Source: Azospirillum brasilense (GTDB taxonomy: Bacteria > Pseudomonadota > Alphaproteobacteria > Azospirillales > Azospirillaceae). Taken from it: 64,000 nt of DNA. The position numbers were made by a program, and so were the translations under genes. Below are positions 15,858 through 24,129 of this stretch, piece after piece (within the stretch, counting starts at the first letter, position 1; each line of letters starts with the position of its first letter). The stretch covers positions 101,299-165,298 of the forward strand of contig NZ_VITH01000016.1 in NCBI RefSeq assembly GCF_007827815.1. Direction: 5' to 3'. The notes under the pieces are model-generated. The model searched no databases. It worked only from the letters and a program-made list of their open reading frames with translations, and was not told the origin of the DNA.

Positions 15858-16748
15858 TCACTCCGGATCGCCGTCCAAGATAGCGTCGATGCTGCTGCGC
15901 AACGCGCGCAGAACCTCGCGGTCCACGCCGTCCAGCCGCTTCGGCTTTTCCTGGAACGCCTGCAGGGCGTCCCGTGTCCGCAGGATGTTGCGGGACACGC
16001 GCAGGCTGAAGGCGCTCAGCACGGCCTCCGGCTCATCCTCCCGGCGGGGCGGCCGCGCGCCCGGCGCGGCGCCATCCCCGGCCCGGGGCGGGGCGGCGGC
16101 GGGCAGGGGATCGTTGACCAGCGTGTCCCACAGGCGAAGCTGCGCCCCCGGATCGTCGAGGGCGGCGACCTGGTACAGCTTGTAGCGCGCGAGCTTCCTG
16201 GGGGCGGTTTCATACCGCTCGCGCACCGCAGCGGACACTTTCGTCAGGGCGATGGTCCGGGTGATCTCGGCACGGTCGCGTCCCATGATCTGGCCGAGAT
16301 CGGCGTGGGAGTAGCCGTGTTTCTCCACCAGGGCCACGAAGGCGTCCGCTTCTTCGAACGGTGTCAGCTCGGCGCGCAGCACGTTTTCCACCACCGCCAC
16401 CTCGGCGGTGTCGATGCCGTCCGGCACCAGGATGCAGGGGACCGTCTGCTGGCCGAGGGCGCGGACCGCGCGCAGGCGCCGCTCCCCGAAGACGAGCTGG
16501 AAGCGGCTCGGCCCCAGCTCCCGCACCCCGATCGGCTGCTGCAGGCCGTGCTTGCGGATGGAATCGGTCAGCGCGGCGAGGTCCGCCTCGTCGAAGCGGC
16601 GGCGCGGCTGGTCGGGATTGGCCTCGATCCACTCCACGTCGGGGTAGACGAGCCTCACGCCCTGCTCCGGTTCCGCGAAGACGGCGAGCGCGCCGCGGCT
16701 CATGGCGTTCAGCCGGGCGAGGTTTCCGGTTCCGAGCTTACGCGACAT
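15858..16748 (-). CDS. parB: ParB/RepB-type partition protein
   Basis: A 296-residue DNA-binding partition protein. The N-terminal ParB/Srx CTPase domain (about 30-125) has GERRLRAVRAL (88-98) and ENVLRAELTPFEEA (121-134). A helix-turn-helix region follows (about 145-168, YSHADLGQIMGRDRAEITRTI), then a Pro/Ala linker and a C-terminal part that is probably the dimerisation segment. It should bind the parS palindromes directly downstream and interact with ParA. Its start overlaps the parA stop by 11 bp, so translation is coupled. Confidence 0.9.
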   Translation of the reverse strand: MSRKLGTGNLARLNAMSRGALAVFAEPEQGVRLVYPDVEWIEANPDQPRRRFDEADLAALTDSIRKHGLQQPIGVRELGPSRFQLVFGERRLRAVRALGQQTVPCILVPDGIDTAEVAVVENVLRAELTPFEEADAFVALVEKHGYSHADLGQIMGRDRAEITRTIALTKVSAAVRERYETAPRKLARYKLYQVAALDDPGAQLRLWDTLVNDPLPAAAPPRAGDGAAPGARPPRREDEPEAVLSAFSLRVSRNILRTRDALQAFQEKPKRLDGVDREVLRALRSSIDAILDGDPE

Positions 16749-17745
16749 GGGCCACCTCCACACGCTTGTGCCGTTCCGCGGCGATGGCGTCGGCAAGCGC
16801 CCGGTAGGAGGACGCCCCCGGCGCGTCGGGCACCGCCTCCAGGGCGGCGCGTCCGGCAAGGGCGGCGTCGCCGTAGATGGTCGCCCGCGGCACCGGCGGG
16901 AAGATGCGCAGCGTGCCACCCAGCGCGCTGTGAAGCTGCTCCAGGGTCACCTGGTGCTGGTTCAGGCGGGCGTTGTGCATGGTCGGCAGGATGCCCAGGA
17001 CGGCGAGGCTGGGATGGCAGCGCCGCTTCAACTTGTTGATCGTCTTCAGCAGATGGTTCACGCCGATGGAGGACAGATACTCGGTCTGGCAGGGGATCAC
17101 GATGACGTCCGACGCGACCAGGCCGTTGGCCGTGCACTGGCCCAGGTTCGGCGGGCAGTCGATGAAGATGAAATCGTAGGCGGCCCGCGCGTCCTGCAGC
17201 CGCTCCCGCAGGGCCATCGGGCCGCTGGGGTCGGCGGTCAGTTCCACCTCGACCGACGCCAGCTCGATGCTCGACGGGGCGATCTCCAGCCCGATGTCGC
17301 CCACCGGAACCACGATGTCCTCGACGGCGACCTCTTCGCGCAGCACATGGGCGAGCGACTTGCGCCGGCCCTCCTCGTACTCGATCAGGTCGATGCCGAG
17401 ATGCGCCGTGGCGTTGGCCTGCGGGTCGGCGTCGATGATCAGCACGCGGTAGCCCTCGCGCGCCAGGATGCTGGCGGTGTTGACCGTGCAGGTGGTCTTG
17501 CCGACCCCGCCCTTCTGGTTGGCGAGGCAGACGACCAGCGCCGGGCCGTGCTTGCCGTCCACCACCGTCGTCTCCTTCAGCAGGAAGCGGACCACCGCGT
17601 CGGGGATCTTCTCGCTGTTGCTTTCCCACCGGGAGATCTTGGAGCGGTCGTAGCGCCGTTCCAGCCGTTCGTTCAGCCAGGCCGCGAAATCCGGCTGTGA
17701 GAGTTTGCGCTCCTCCCGCAGGAGCCTCATGTCTTCGCCACGCAC
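16738..17745 (-). CDS. parA: ParA-type partition ATPase with N-terminal helix-turn-helix
   Basis: A deviant Walker-type ATPase of about 335 residues. The P-loop is KGGVGKTT (about 78-85) and the Walker B/A' motifs IIDADPQANAT and FIDCPP follow. Ahead of it lies an XRE-like helix-turn-helix (about 6-42, LLREERKLSQPDFAAWLNERL...SKISRWE), so it is a large (type Ia-like) ParA that probably also represses its own operon. The GTG at 17745 is favoured by GGAGG five bases upstream; ATG 17730 or ATG 17847 are alternatives. Confidence 0.9.
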   Translation of the reverse strand: MRGEDMRLLREERKLSQPDFAAWLNERLERRYDRSKISRWESNSEKIPDAVVRFLLKETTVVDGKHGPALVVCLANQKGGVGKTTCTVNTASILAREGYRVLIIDADPQANATAHLGIDLIEYEEGRRKSLAHVLREEVAVEDIVVPVGDIGLEIAPSSIELASVEVELTADPSGPMALRERLQDARAAYDFIFIDCPPNLGQCTANGLVASDVIVIPCQTEYLSSIGVNHLLKTINKLKRRCHPSLAVLGILPTMHNARLNQHQVTLEQLHSALGGTLRIFPPVPRATIYGDAALAGRAALEAVPDAPGASSYRALADAIAAERHKRVEVAHVA

Positions 17746-17781
17746 GTCAACCTCCACAGCGAATGCGCTTGCCGTGTTCAA

Positions 17782-17810
17782 CCGATACGACGGAGCCCCG
17801 AATCGGTCAA
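17782..17810 (-). promoter_or_regulatory. candidate parAB promoter
   Basis: On the minus strand TTGACC (17805-17810) and TATCGG (17782-17787) are 17 bases apart. They lie about 40 bases before the preferred parA GTG start and after the terminator of the neighbouring RTX gene. The -10 match is weak. Confidence 0.35.
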
Positions 17811-17830
17811 GGTTGACGGTCACTCCTGTT

Positions 17831-17853
17831 GCATCAACAGCCGGCATCAACAG
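17831..17853 (-). promoter_or_regulatory. direct repeats upstream of the parAB promoter, possible operator
   Basis: Two exact copies of GCATCAACAG (17831-17840 and 17844-17853) separated by CCG. They lie just upstream of the candidate promoter, where the HTH domain of ParA could bind. This role is inferred. Confidence 0.35.
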
Positions 17854-17892
17854 GAAAAAGCCGGCCCGGGGGAGAGCGTCCCCCGGGCCGGC
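17852..17892 (-). terminator. intrinsic terminator of RTX gene 1
   Basis: A 14-bp perfect stem (GCCGGCCCGGGGGA at 17860-17873 against its complement at 17879-17892) followed on the minus strand by TTTTT. It separates the RTX transcript from parAB. Confidence 0.9.
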
Positions 17893-17904
17893 GCGTTTGG
17901 AACC

Positions 17905-17938
17905 GCCTCGCCTTACAGATTGCCTCGCCTTACAGATT
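17905..17938. repeat. 17-bp tandem duplication over the RTX gene 1 stop codon
   Basis: GCCTCGCCTTACAGATT occurs twice in direct succession (17905-17921 and 17922-17938). The duplication repeats the last codons and stop of the RTX gene just beyond its own end. Confidence 0.85.
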
Positions 17939-20239
17939 GATGAAGGCGACGTAGTTCTGGCCGTCCACCGAACCGGTGGTCATGCTCATCGCGCCCACGG
18001 CCTTGCCGGTGAAGGTCATGCTGGCGTCGATGGTGCCGTTGCCGTCGATGTCGCAGTGGACCGTGGCGCCCTTGTAGCCCTCGGCACCGCCCATCTCTTC
18101 CCAGGACAGCTTGGAGACACCCTCCTGATACCCCCACAGGGTGGACCACTCGCCCTGCTCCAGATCGGTGACGGTGGACCAGGTCGTCGCGCCGCCGCGG
18201 CCATCGACAAAGAAGGTGTCCTTGCCCGAGCCGCCGATCAGCCAGTTGGAGCCGGCACCGCCGTCCAGCACGTCGTCGCCCGCCCCGCCCCAGGCCGCAT
18301 CGTCGCCGCCCAGCAGGTTGAGGAAATCGTTGCCGTCGGAACCGCCCAGCACCTCGCCGCGGTCGTCGCCCAGGAAGCTCCACTGCAGACCCGAGAACGG
18401 ACCGTCGTAGGCGTAGGCCTTCACGTCCTCCGTCACGCCGTCCACCGTGCGCTGCATCGACGCGAAGGGACGGTCGTCCACCGGCGGCTCGGTGCCGGTC
18501 GGCGGGGTGGTGGTCGGCGGTTCGGTCGTCGGAGGCGTGGTGGTCGGCGGCTCCGTCGTCGGGGGCGTCGTGGTGGGAGGTTCGGTGGTCGGGGGCTCCG
18601 TGGTCGGCGGCGTGGTGGGGGCGTCCACCAGCGTGACGGTGCTTCCGCTGACCTGGAACTGACCGGCGGTGAAGCTGCCGGCGAAGCGCAGGGTGACGTC
18701 GGCACCCGCCGTGGCATCGGTGCCGATGTGCAGCAGGGTGACGCCGTCCACCGTCTCCGCCTGGACCTGCCCGGCGGTGAGCTGGCTGCCGTTGCCGGCG
18801 GTGGCGGTCCCGGACATCGCCGTGCCGGTGACGGTGAAGGCGTCGCCCACCATGGCGCCGGTGATGCCGCTGGTGAAGCCGTTGGCCTGGGCCATGGTCA
18901 TCGTCACCGCGTGGAGGACGCTGCCGACCAGGTCGAGATTTTCCACGCTGGTCAGGGTCATGCCGGAGAGGTCGATCTGCGGCGTCGCCGTGGTGATCTT
19001 GCCTTCCGGATCGGTCACGTCGTCGGAGCTGATGCGCAGCGTGTCGGTGCCGGTGCCGCCGTCGTAGGAGACCGTGCCGGCGTCGCCCTGGGCGGCGATG
19101 ATGAAGGTGTCGTTGCCGGCCCCGCCCTGGATGACGTCGGCCTCGTCCATGGTGCCGTGTTCACCGCTGTAGAAGACGTCGTCGCCGTCGCCGCCGATCA
19201 TGGTGTCGGCGTCCCAGTCGCCGATCAGCGTGTCGTTGCCGGCACCGCCCATGAGGCTGTCCTTGCCGCCACCGCCGACCAGCAGGTCATCGCCGTCGTC
19301 GCCGTAGAGCATGTCGTCGTCGGCGCGCCCGAAGATCTGGTCGTTGCCGGCGCCGCCATGGACGGTGTCGTTGCCGTTGCCGCTCTCCAGCGTGTCGTTC
19401 CCGGCGCCGCCGGTCACCGAATCGGCGCCGTCATGGGCCCAGAACCACACGGGGTCGTTGCCGGCCACCATGGTGTCGTCGAAGTTGCTGCCGACCCAGC
19501 GCTCGATGTCGATGAAGGTGTCGCCCGCGGCGTCACCCGTGCTGTTCCCCGGAGTCAGCAGGTCGAGCACGAGGCCCGTGGTGGCGGTCTCGTAGGACGC
19601 CTCGTCGAAACCGGTACCGCCATTCAGCACGTCGGCACCGGCCCCGCCGATCAGCGTGTCGTTGCCGCCACCGCCGATCAGCGTGTCGTTGCCGGCGCCG
19701 CCCTCGATGACGTCGGGCTCATCGTCGCTGGTCAGCAGGTCGGGACCCGCCGTCGTGGTGCCGGTGACGGCCAGCACATGGGACCAGCCTTCGGTGCCCG
19801 CGAAGGGGGAGGGGGTGACGACGGGCGCGGTGCTGCGGTCGAGCGTCCAGGACGCGCCCAGCGCATCCGGGCCGACCGGCCCCGACGAGGCGGCGACCAC
19901 CGCACCGGTGGCGGCGGCCAGACGGTCGAGCAGGAGGCGGCCCGCCTCGCCCGCACCGGCGTGGCAGGCGTGGATGTGGATCTCGGTGCCGCGCGCGTCC
20001 GGCCAGGAGCGGTCGAGCAGCGACCCGGCGTCCAGCGGGCTGGAGCCGATCAGGACCCGCCCCGGCTCGCCATGGGCGACCAGATGCAGGACGGACGGAC
20101 GGGCGGCGAGAGCGGCAGCCAGCACGGCATGGCCATCGTCGGCGGCGGAGACGAGTGTGACCTGGACGTCGGAACGGCGGCGGCTGAGCAGCCCGTCGAG
20201 ATCCTCAAGTCCAGCGTCCGCGATGATGACTTCGGTCAA
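17930..20239 (-). CDS. DUF4347 / RTX calcium-binding repeat protein (paralogue 1)
   Basis: About 769 residues. The N-terminal part (about 1-160) matches DUF4347 (EVIIADAGLEDLDGLL, SVLHLVAHGEPG, IHIHACHAG). It is followed by RTX nonapeptides (GGAGNDTLIGG...), a beta-rich segment, a Pro/Thr linker (PPTTEPPTT repeats), further RTX repeats and a conserved C-terminus ending YVAFINL. Such proteins leave the cell by type I secretion and act as Ca-stabilised surface or biofilm proteins; no ABC/HlyD secretion genes are in the window. A TTG start at 20239 is chosen because GGAGAG stands six bases before it and this context is conserved in paralogue 2; ATG 20317 is the alternative. Confidence 0.82.
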   Translation of the reverse strand: MTEVIIADAGLEDLDGLLSRRRSDVQVTLVSAADDGHAVLAAALAARPSVLHLVAHGEPGRVLIGSSPLDAGSLLDRSWPDARGTEIHIHACHAGAGEAGRLLLDRLAAATGAVVAASSGPVGPDALGASWTLDRSTAPVVTPSPFAGTEGWSHVLAVTGTTTAGPDLLTSDDEPDVIEGGAGNDTLIGGGGNDTLIGGAGADVLNGGTGFDEASYETATTGLVLDLLTPGNSTGDAAGDTFIDIERWVGSNFDDTMVAGNDPVWFWAHDGADSVTGGAGNDTLESGNGNDTVHGGAGNDQIFGRADDDMLYGDDGDDLLVGGGGKDSLMGGAGNDTLIGDWDADTMIGGDGDDVFYSGEHGTMDEADVIQGGAGNDTFIIAAQGDAGTVSYDGGTGTDTLRISSDDVTDPEGKITTATPQIDLSGMTLTSVENLDLVGSVLHAVTMTMAQANGFTSGITGAMVGDAFTVTGTAMSGTATAGNGSQLTAGQVQAETVDGVTLLHIGTDATAGADVTLRFAGSFTAGQFQVSGSTVTLVDAPTTPPTTEPPTTEPPTTTPPTTEPPTTTPPTTEPPTTTPPTGTEPPVDDRPFASMQRTVDGVTEDVKAYAYDGPFSGLQWSFLGDDRGEVLGGSDGNDFLNLLGGDDAAWGGAGDDVLDGGAGSNWLIGGSGKDTFFVDGRGGATTWSTVTDLEQGEWSTLWGYQEGVSKLSWEEMGGAEGYKGATVHCDIDGNGTIDASMTFTGKAVGAMSMTTGSVDGQNYVAFINL
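18496..18627 (-). repeat. Pro/Thr-coding repeats in RTX gene 1
   Basis: Imperfect units of about 30 bp coding for PPTTEPPTTT-like decapeptides. The equivalent block in paralogue 2 (about 21258-21323) is roughly half as long, so the linker length varies by whole units. Confidence 0.7.
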
Positions 20240-20344
20240 GGGAGACTCTCCGTGGATTTTGTTGTGATCGCTGGGGCGCCCGGTCGCATCGTTCACGGAT
20301 ACGGGGTAGCGCGACACCCATTCACATGCGCCTTCGGAGAGGCA

Positions 20345-20370
20345 TCCTGCAATTGCCCAAGAAGAAATAA
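20345..20370 (-). promoter_or_regulatory. conserved upstream block of RTX gene 1
   Basis: TCCTGCAAT, five variable bases, then AAGAAGAAATAA (plus-strand reading). The same two blocks with the same spacing occur upstream of RTX gene 2, about 106 bases before the start, while the sequence between differs. This suggests a common promoter or regulator site. Confidence 0.45.
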
Positions 20371-20605
20371 CACATCGTCATCACGGGAACTTAATTAGTG
20401 CGTTATCTTACTTGATAACGGAAAACTCTTTACTCATATGATCGGTCAAAGTCCTATGAGAACTGAATATAAACTTTCCCCATCAAGGGGTAATTGAAGA
20501 AAATATGGCGACCGCGCCCTGAAATTTCGGGGCAGGCCTTGCCCAAAAGGGCTAACCTTATTCGTCCTGACAACCGAACCGGGCCGCCAGAGCAGGCCGC
20601 AGAGC

Positions 20606-20641
20606 GCAAAAAAGCCGGCCCGGAGCGGACTCCGGGCCGGC
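20606..20641 (-). terminator. intrinsic terminator of RTX gene 2
   Basis: A 12-bp perfect stem (GCCGGCCCGGAG at 20614-20625, complement at 20630-20641) followed on the minus strand by TTTTTT. Confidence 0.9.
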
Positions 20642-20691
20642 GCTTTGCGGGCCGTTTCAGATCACGGCGTTTTGAACCGCGTGATCCGCGG

Positions 20692-23556
20692 TCACAGGTT
20701 GATGAACGCGATGTAGCTCTGGTCACCCACCGAGCCGGTGGTCATGCTCATCGCACCCACCGACTTGCCGGTGAAGGTCATGCTGGCGTCGATGGTGCCA
20801 TTGCCGTCGATGTCGCAGCGGACCGTGGCGCCCTTGTAGCCCTCGGCACCGCCCATCTCCTCCCAGGACAGCTTGGAGACGCCCTCCTTGTAGCCCCACA
20901 GGGTGGACCACTCGCCCTGCTCCAGATCGGTGACGGTGGACCAGGTGATCTGGCCGCCGCGGGCGTCGACGAAGAAGGTGTCCTTACCCGCACCGCCGAT
21001 CAGCCAGTTGGAGCCGGCACCGCCGTCCAGCACGTCGTCGCCGCCGCCGCCCGCCGCCGCGTCGTCACCGCCCAGCAGGTTGAGGAAGTCGTTGCCGTCG
21101 GAGCCGCCCAGCACCTCGCCGCGGTCGTCGCCCAGGAAGCTCCACTGCAGGCCAGAGACCGGACCGTCGTAGGCGTAGGCCTTCACGTCCTCCGTCACGC
21201 CCCCCACCGTGCGCTGCATCGACGCGAAAGGACGGTTGTCCACCGGCGGCTCGGTACCGGTCGGCGGGGTGGTGGTCGGCGGTTCGGTCGTCGGAGGAGT
21301 CGTGGTCGGCGGCTCCGTGCTCGGCGTCGAGGGCGTCCCGCTCAGGGTGATCCCGCTGCCGCTGACCTGGAACTGGTCCGCCGTGAAGCCCCCGGCGAAG
21401 CGCAGGGTGACGTCGGCGCCCGCCGTGGCGTCGGTGCCGATGTGCAGCAGGGTGACGCCGTTCACCGTCTCCGCCTGGACCTGCCCGGCGGTGAGCTGGC
21501 TGCCGTTGCCGGCGGTGACCGTCCCGGACAGCGCCGTGCCGGTGATGGTGAAGACGTCGCCGCCGGTGGCGCCAGTGATGCCGCTGGTGAAGCCGTTGGC
21601 CTGGGCCATGGTCATCGTCACCGTGTGGCGGACGCTGCCGACCAGTTCCAGCCTCTCCACGCTGGTCAGGGTCATCCCGGAGATGTCGATCTGTGGCGTC
21701 GCCGTGGTGATCTTGTTTTCCGGATCGGCGACGTTGTCGGAGCTGATGCGCAGCGTGTCGGTGCCGTCGCCGCCGTCGTAGGAGACCGTGCCGGCGTCGC
21801 TCTGCGCGGCGATGATGAAGGTGTCGTTGCCGGCCCCGCCCTGGATGATGTCGGCCTCGGGCAGCGGATCGTGCGCGCCGCTGTAGAAGACGTCGTCGCC
21901 GTCGCCGCCGATCATGGTGTCGACGCCCCAGTCGCCGATCAGCGTGTCGTTGCCGGTGCCGCCGTCGAGCATGTCGTTGCCGCCGCCGCCGGCCAGCAGG
22001 TCGTTGCCGGCCTCGCCGTACAGCATGTCGTCGTCGGCCCGACCGAAGGCCCGGTCGTCGCCGCCGCCGCCGTAGATCGTGTCGTTGCCGATGCCGCTTT
22101 CCATCGTGTCGTTGCCGGCGCCGCCGATCTCGAGATCGTTGCCGCCATGGCCCCAGAACCAGACGCCGTTGTCGTTGCCGATCAGCTGGTCGTCGAACTC
22201 GCTGCCGATCCAGCGCTCGATGTTGGTGAAGCTGTCGCCCGCGGCGTCGCCCGTGCTGTTCGCCGGGTTGCGCAGGTCCAGGATGATCCCTGCGGTCGAG
22301 TTCGCGTAGGTGACCTCGTCGAAGCCGTCGCCGCCGTCGAACACGTCGGCACCGGCGCCGCCCTCCATGGTGTCGTGCCCGATGCCGCCGATCAGCGTGT
22401 CGTTGCCGTCGCCACCGTACATCAGGTCGTTGCCCTGGCCGCCGTCCATGCTGTCGTCGCCGGCGCCGCCGTACATGGTGTCGGCGTCGCCCTCGCCGAA
22501 CAGGGTGTCGTTGCCGGCGCCGCCGTCGAGCATGTCGTTGCCCCAGCCGCCGTAGATCAGGTCGTTGCCGTCCTCGCCATAGAGCACGTCGTTGTCGGCG
22601 CGGCTGTAGATCTGGTCGTCACCGGCGCCGCCATAGACGGTGTCGTTGCCGTCGCCGCTCTCCATCGTGTCGTTGCCGGCCCCGCCGATCTCCACGTCGT
22701 CGCCCGCATGGCCCCAGAACCACACGGGGTCGTTTCCGGCCACCATCGTGTCGGCGAAGTTGGAGCCGATCCAGCGCTCGATGCCGGTGAAGGTGTCGCC
22801 CGCGGCATCGCCGGTGCTGTTCGCCGGGTTGCCGATGTCGATGACCATGCCGGCGGTGGCGTTCTCGTAGGTGACGACGTCGAAGCCGTCGCCGCCATCG
22901 AACACATCGGCCCCGGCGCCGCCGTCCATCGTGTCGTGCCCGATGCCGCCGATCAGCGTGTCGTTGCCGCCGTTGCCGATCAGGATGTCGTTGCCGGCCC
23001 CGCCGTTGATGTTGTCCGCCGCGTCATCGCTGGTCAGCGTGTCGTTGCCGTCGGTCGGCGTGCCGGTCACGGCCAGCTCATGGGCCCAGCCGCGCGCACC
23101 GGCTCCCTCGACCCCGGCGAAGGGGGAGGGGGTGAAGACCGGCGCGGTGTGCACGTCGAGCTTCCAGGACGCGCCGCGCTCCGCCGGGCCGACCGGCCCC
23201 GAGGACGCGGCGACCGTGGCGCCCGTGGCGGCGGTCAAACGGTCGAGCAACAGGCGGCCCGCCTCGCCCGCACCGGCATGGCAGGCGTGGATGTGGATCT
23301 CGGTGCCGCGCGCGTCCGGCCAGGAACGGTCGAGCAGCGACCGCGCGTCCAGCGGGCTGGAGCCGATCAGCACCCGCCCCGGCTCGCCATGGGCGACGAG
23401 ATGCAGGACGGACGGGCGCGCGGCGAGGGCCGCGGCCAGCACGGCATGGCCATCGTCGGTGGCGGAGACGAGCGTGACCTGAACGCCGGGACGGCGGTGG
23501 CTGAGCAGTCCGTCGAGATCCTCAAGGCCAGCGTCCGCGATGATGACTTCGGTCAA
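20692..23556 (-). CDS. DUF4347 / RTX calcium-binding repeat protein (paralogue 2)
   Basis: About 954 residues, the same architecture as paralogue 1: DUF4347, RTX blocks, beta-rich segment, Pro/Thr linker, RTX repeats, conserved C-terminus (YIAFINL). It is longer mainly because a block of about 187 residues (VFDGGDGFD...NSTGDAAGD...IERWIGS...WFWGH...) occurs twice with a 561-bp period (the CGTAGGTGAC stretch at 22305 and 22866). The N- and C-terminal parts are almost identical to paralogue 1, pointing to recent duplication or gene conversion. A TTG start at 23556 is chosen as in paralogue 1; ATG 23619 is the alternative. Confidence 0.82.
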   Translation of the reverse strand: MTEVIIADAGLEDLDGLLSHRRPGVQVTLVSATDDGHAVLAAALAARPSVLHLVAHGEPGRVLIGSSPLDARSLLDRSWPDARGTEIHIHACHAGAGEAGRLLLDRLTAATGATVAASSGPVGPAERGASWKLDVHTAPVFTPSPFAGVEGAGARGWAHELAVTGTPTDGNDTLTSDDAADNINGGAGNDILIGNGGNDTLIGGIGHDTMDGGAGADVFDGGDGFDVVTYENATAGMVIDIGNPANSTGDAAGDTFTGIERWIGSNFADTMVAGNDPVWFWGHAGDDVEIGGAGNDTMESGDGNDTVYGGAGDDQIYSRADNDVLYGEDGNDLIYGGWGNDMLDGGAGNDTLFGEGDADTMYGGAGDDSMDGGQGNDLMYGGDGNDTLIGGIGHDTMEGGAGADVFDGGDGFDEVTYANSTAGIILDLRNPANSTGDAAGDSFTNIERWIGSEFDDQLIGNDNGVWFWGHGGNDLEIGGAGNDTMESGIGNDTIYGGGGDDRAFGRADDDMLYGEAGNDLLAGGGGNDMLDGGTGNDTLIGDWGVDTMIGGDGDDVFYSGAHDPLPEADIIQGGAGNDTFIIAAQSDAGTVSYDGGDGTDTLRISSDNVADPENKITTATPQIDISGMTLTSVERLELVGSVRHTVTMTMAQANGFTSGITGATGGDVFTITGTALSGTVTAGNGSQLTAGQVQAETVNGVTLLHIGTDATAGADVTLRFAGGFTADQFQVSGSGITLSGTPSTPSTEPPTTTPPTTEPPTTTPPTGTEPPVDNRPFASMQRTVGGVTEDVKAYAYDGPVSGLQWSFLGDDRGEVLGGSDGNDFLNLLGGDDAAAGGGGDDVLDGGAGSNWLIGGAGKDTFFVDARGGQITWSTVTDLEQGEWSTLWGYKEGVSKLSWEEMGGAEGYKGATVRCDIDGNGTIDASMTFTGKSVGAMSMTTGSVGDQSYIAFINL
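21940..23060 (-). repeat. internal 561-bp imperfect duplication in RTX gene 2
   Basis: Two consecutive blocks, each coding for GGDGFD..TY, NPANSTGDAAGD, IERWIGS, WFWGH and GNDTMESG..NDT, are offset by 561 bp (187 codons). Paralogue 1 has the block once. Boundaries are approximate. Confidence 0.7.
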
Positions 23557-23663
23557 GGGAGACTCTCCGTGGATTTTGTTGTGATCGTTGGGATGCCAGA
23601 TCGCCTCCTTCGCGGACATTGGGAAGGTGGCGACATCCTATGACATGAATTTTCATGGCGTAT

Positions 23664-23689
23664 TCCTGCAATCCTCTAAGAAGAAATAA
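23664..23689 (-). promoter_or_regulatory. conserved upstream block of RTX gene 2
   Basis: TCCTGCAAT, five bases, AAGAAGAAATAA, as upstream of paralogue 1, about 108 bases before the proposed start. Confidence 0.45.
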
Positions 23690-23980
23690 TCCAAGCTCCT
23701 CCGTATTACCGTGACGCGCCAAAAGACAGGCACGGCCAAAGTGAGTTCGTCAGTCGCATATTTCTGATTTTATTGGAGACACCCAGATAATCCGGAACCT
23801 CCGGAAGAGGGGCGCGAGGGGCTAGCGCTCTTCCTACACCGCATTTTCGAAGGGAGAGGGGGCGCGGGCGCCCATCATGCGGATGCGTCCACCCCCCTTT
23901 CGCGTTACGCCCACCCTCCTTCGACGCTCCGGTCGTCGCACCGCCTTCCGACATGGGGGCAGCTTTGGGACAGGCGGAGC

Positions 23981-23994
23981 GGGGGGGGGGGGGG
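23981..23994 (+). repeat. G14 homopolymer tract
   Basis: Fourteen consecutive G about 136 bases upstream of the oxidase start. Tracts of this length slip during replication and are also prone to sequencing error. Confidence 0.9.
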
Positions 23995-24129
23995 TTCCCG
24001 TGCCGCTTTTCCCTGTCCGCGGAGGAAACGGCACGGCGCGGGGCGCTACAGCCTTGTGCGGCACAGCCCGTCTGGCGTTTCTATGGTCATGCGCGGTGAA
24101 GCAGGCGCAGCGGAGCGGAGAGGAACGCG

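Larger units (their letters stand above)
20240..20691. other. intergenic region between the two RTX genes
   Basis: No gene is seen. The region holds the terminator of paralogue 2 (20606-20641) and an AT-rich leader (about 20360-20500) with an inverted repeat CGTTATC...GATAACG (20401-20420). The block at 20345-20370 is shared with the other RTX leader. Confidence 0.6.
23557..24129. other. intergenic region between RTX gene 2 and the LhgO-type gene
   Basis: No gene is seen. It carries the RTX gene 2 leader, with the conserved block at 23664-23689 and an inverted repeat CATGAA-TT-TTCATG (23644-23657), a moderately AT-rich part near 23750, and a run of 14 G at 23981-23994 ahead of the divergent plus-strand gene. 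Confidence 0.6.

Noticed and set aside
18496..23060. CRISPR or satellite array within the RTX genes
   Set aside because: Repeats are in-frame protein repeats (GGxGNDxLx, PPTTEPPTT).
20494..23643. A 1049-residue plus-strand frame across RTX gene 2
   Set aside because: Its repetitive Val/Ala-rich sequence is the mirror of the RTX repeats; it runs through the terminator and leader of the real genes.
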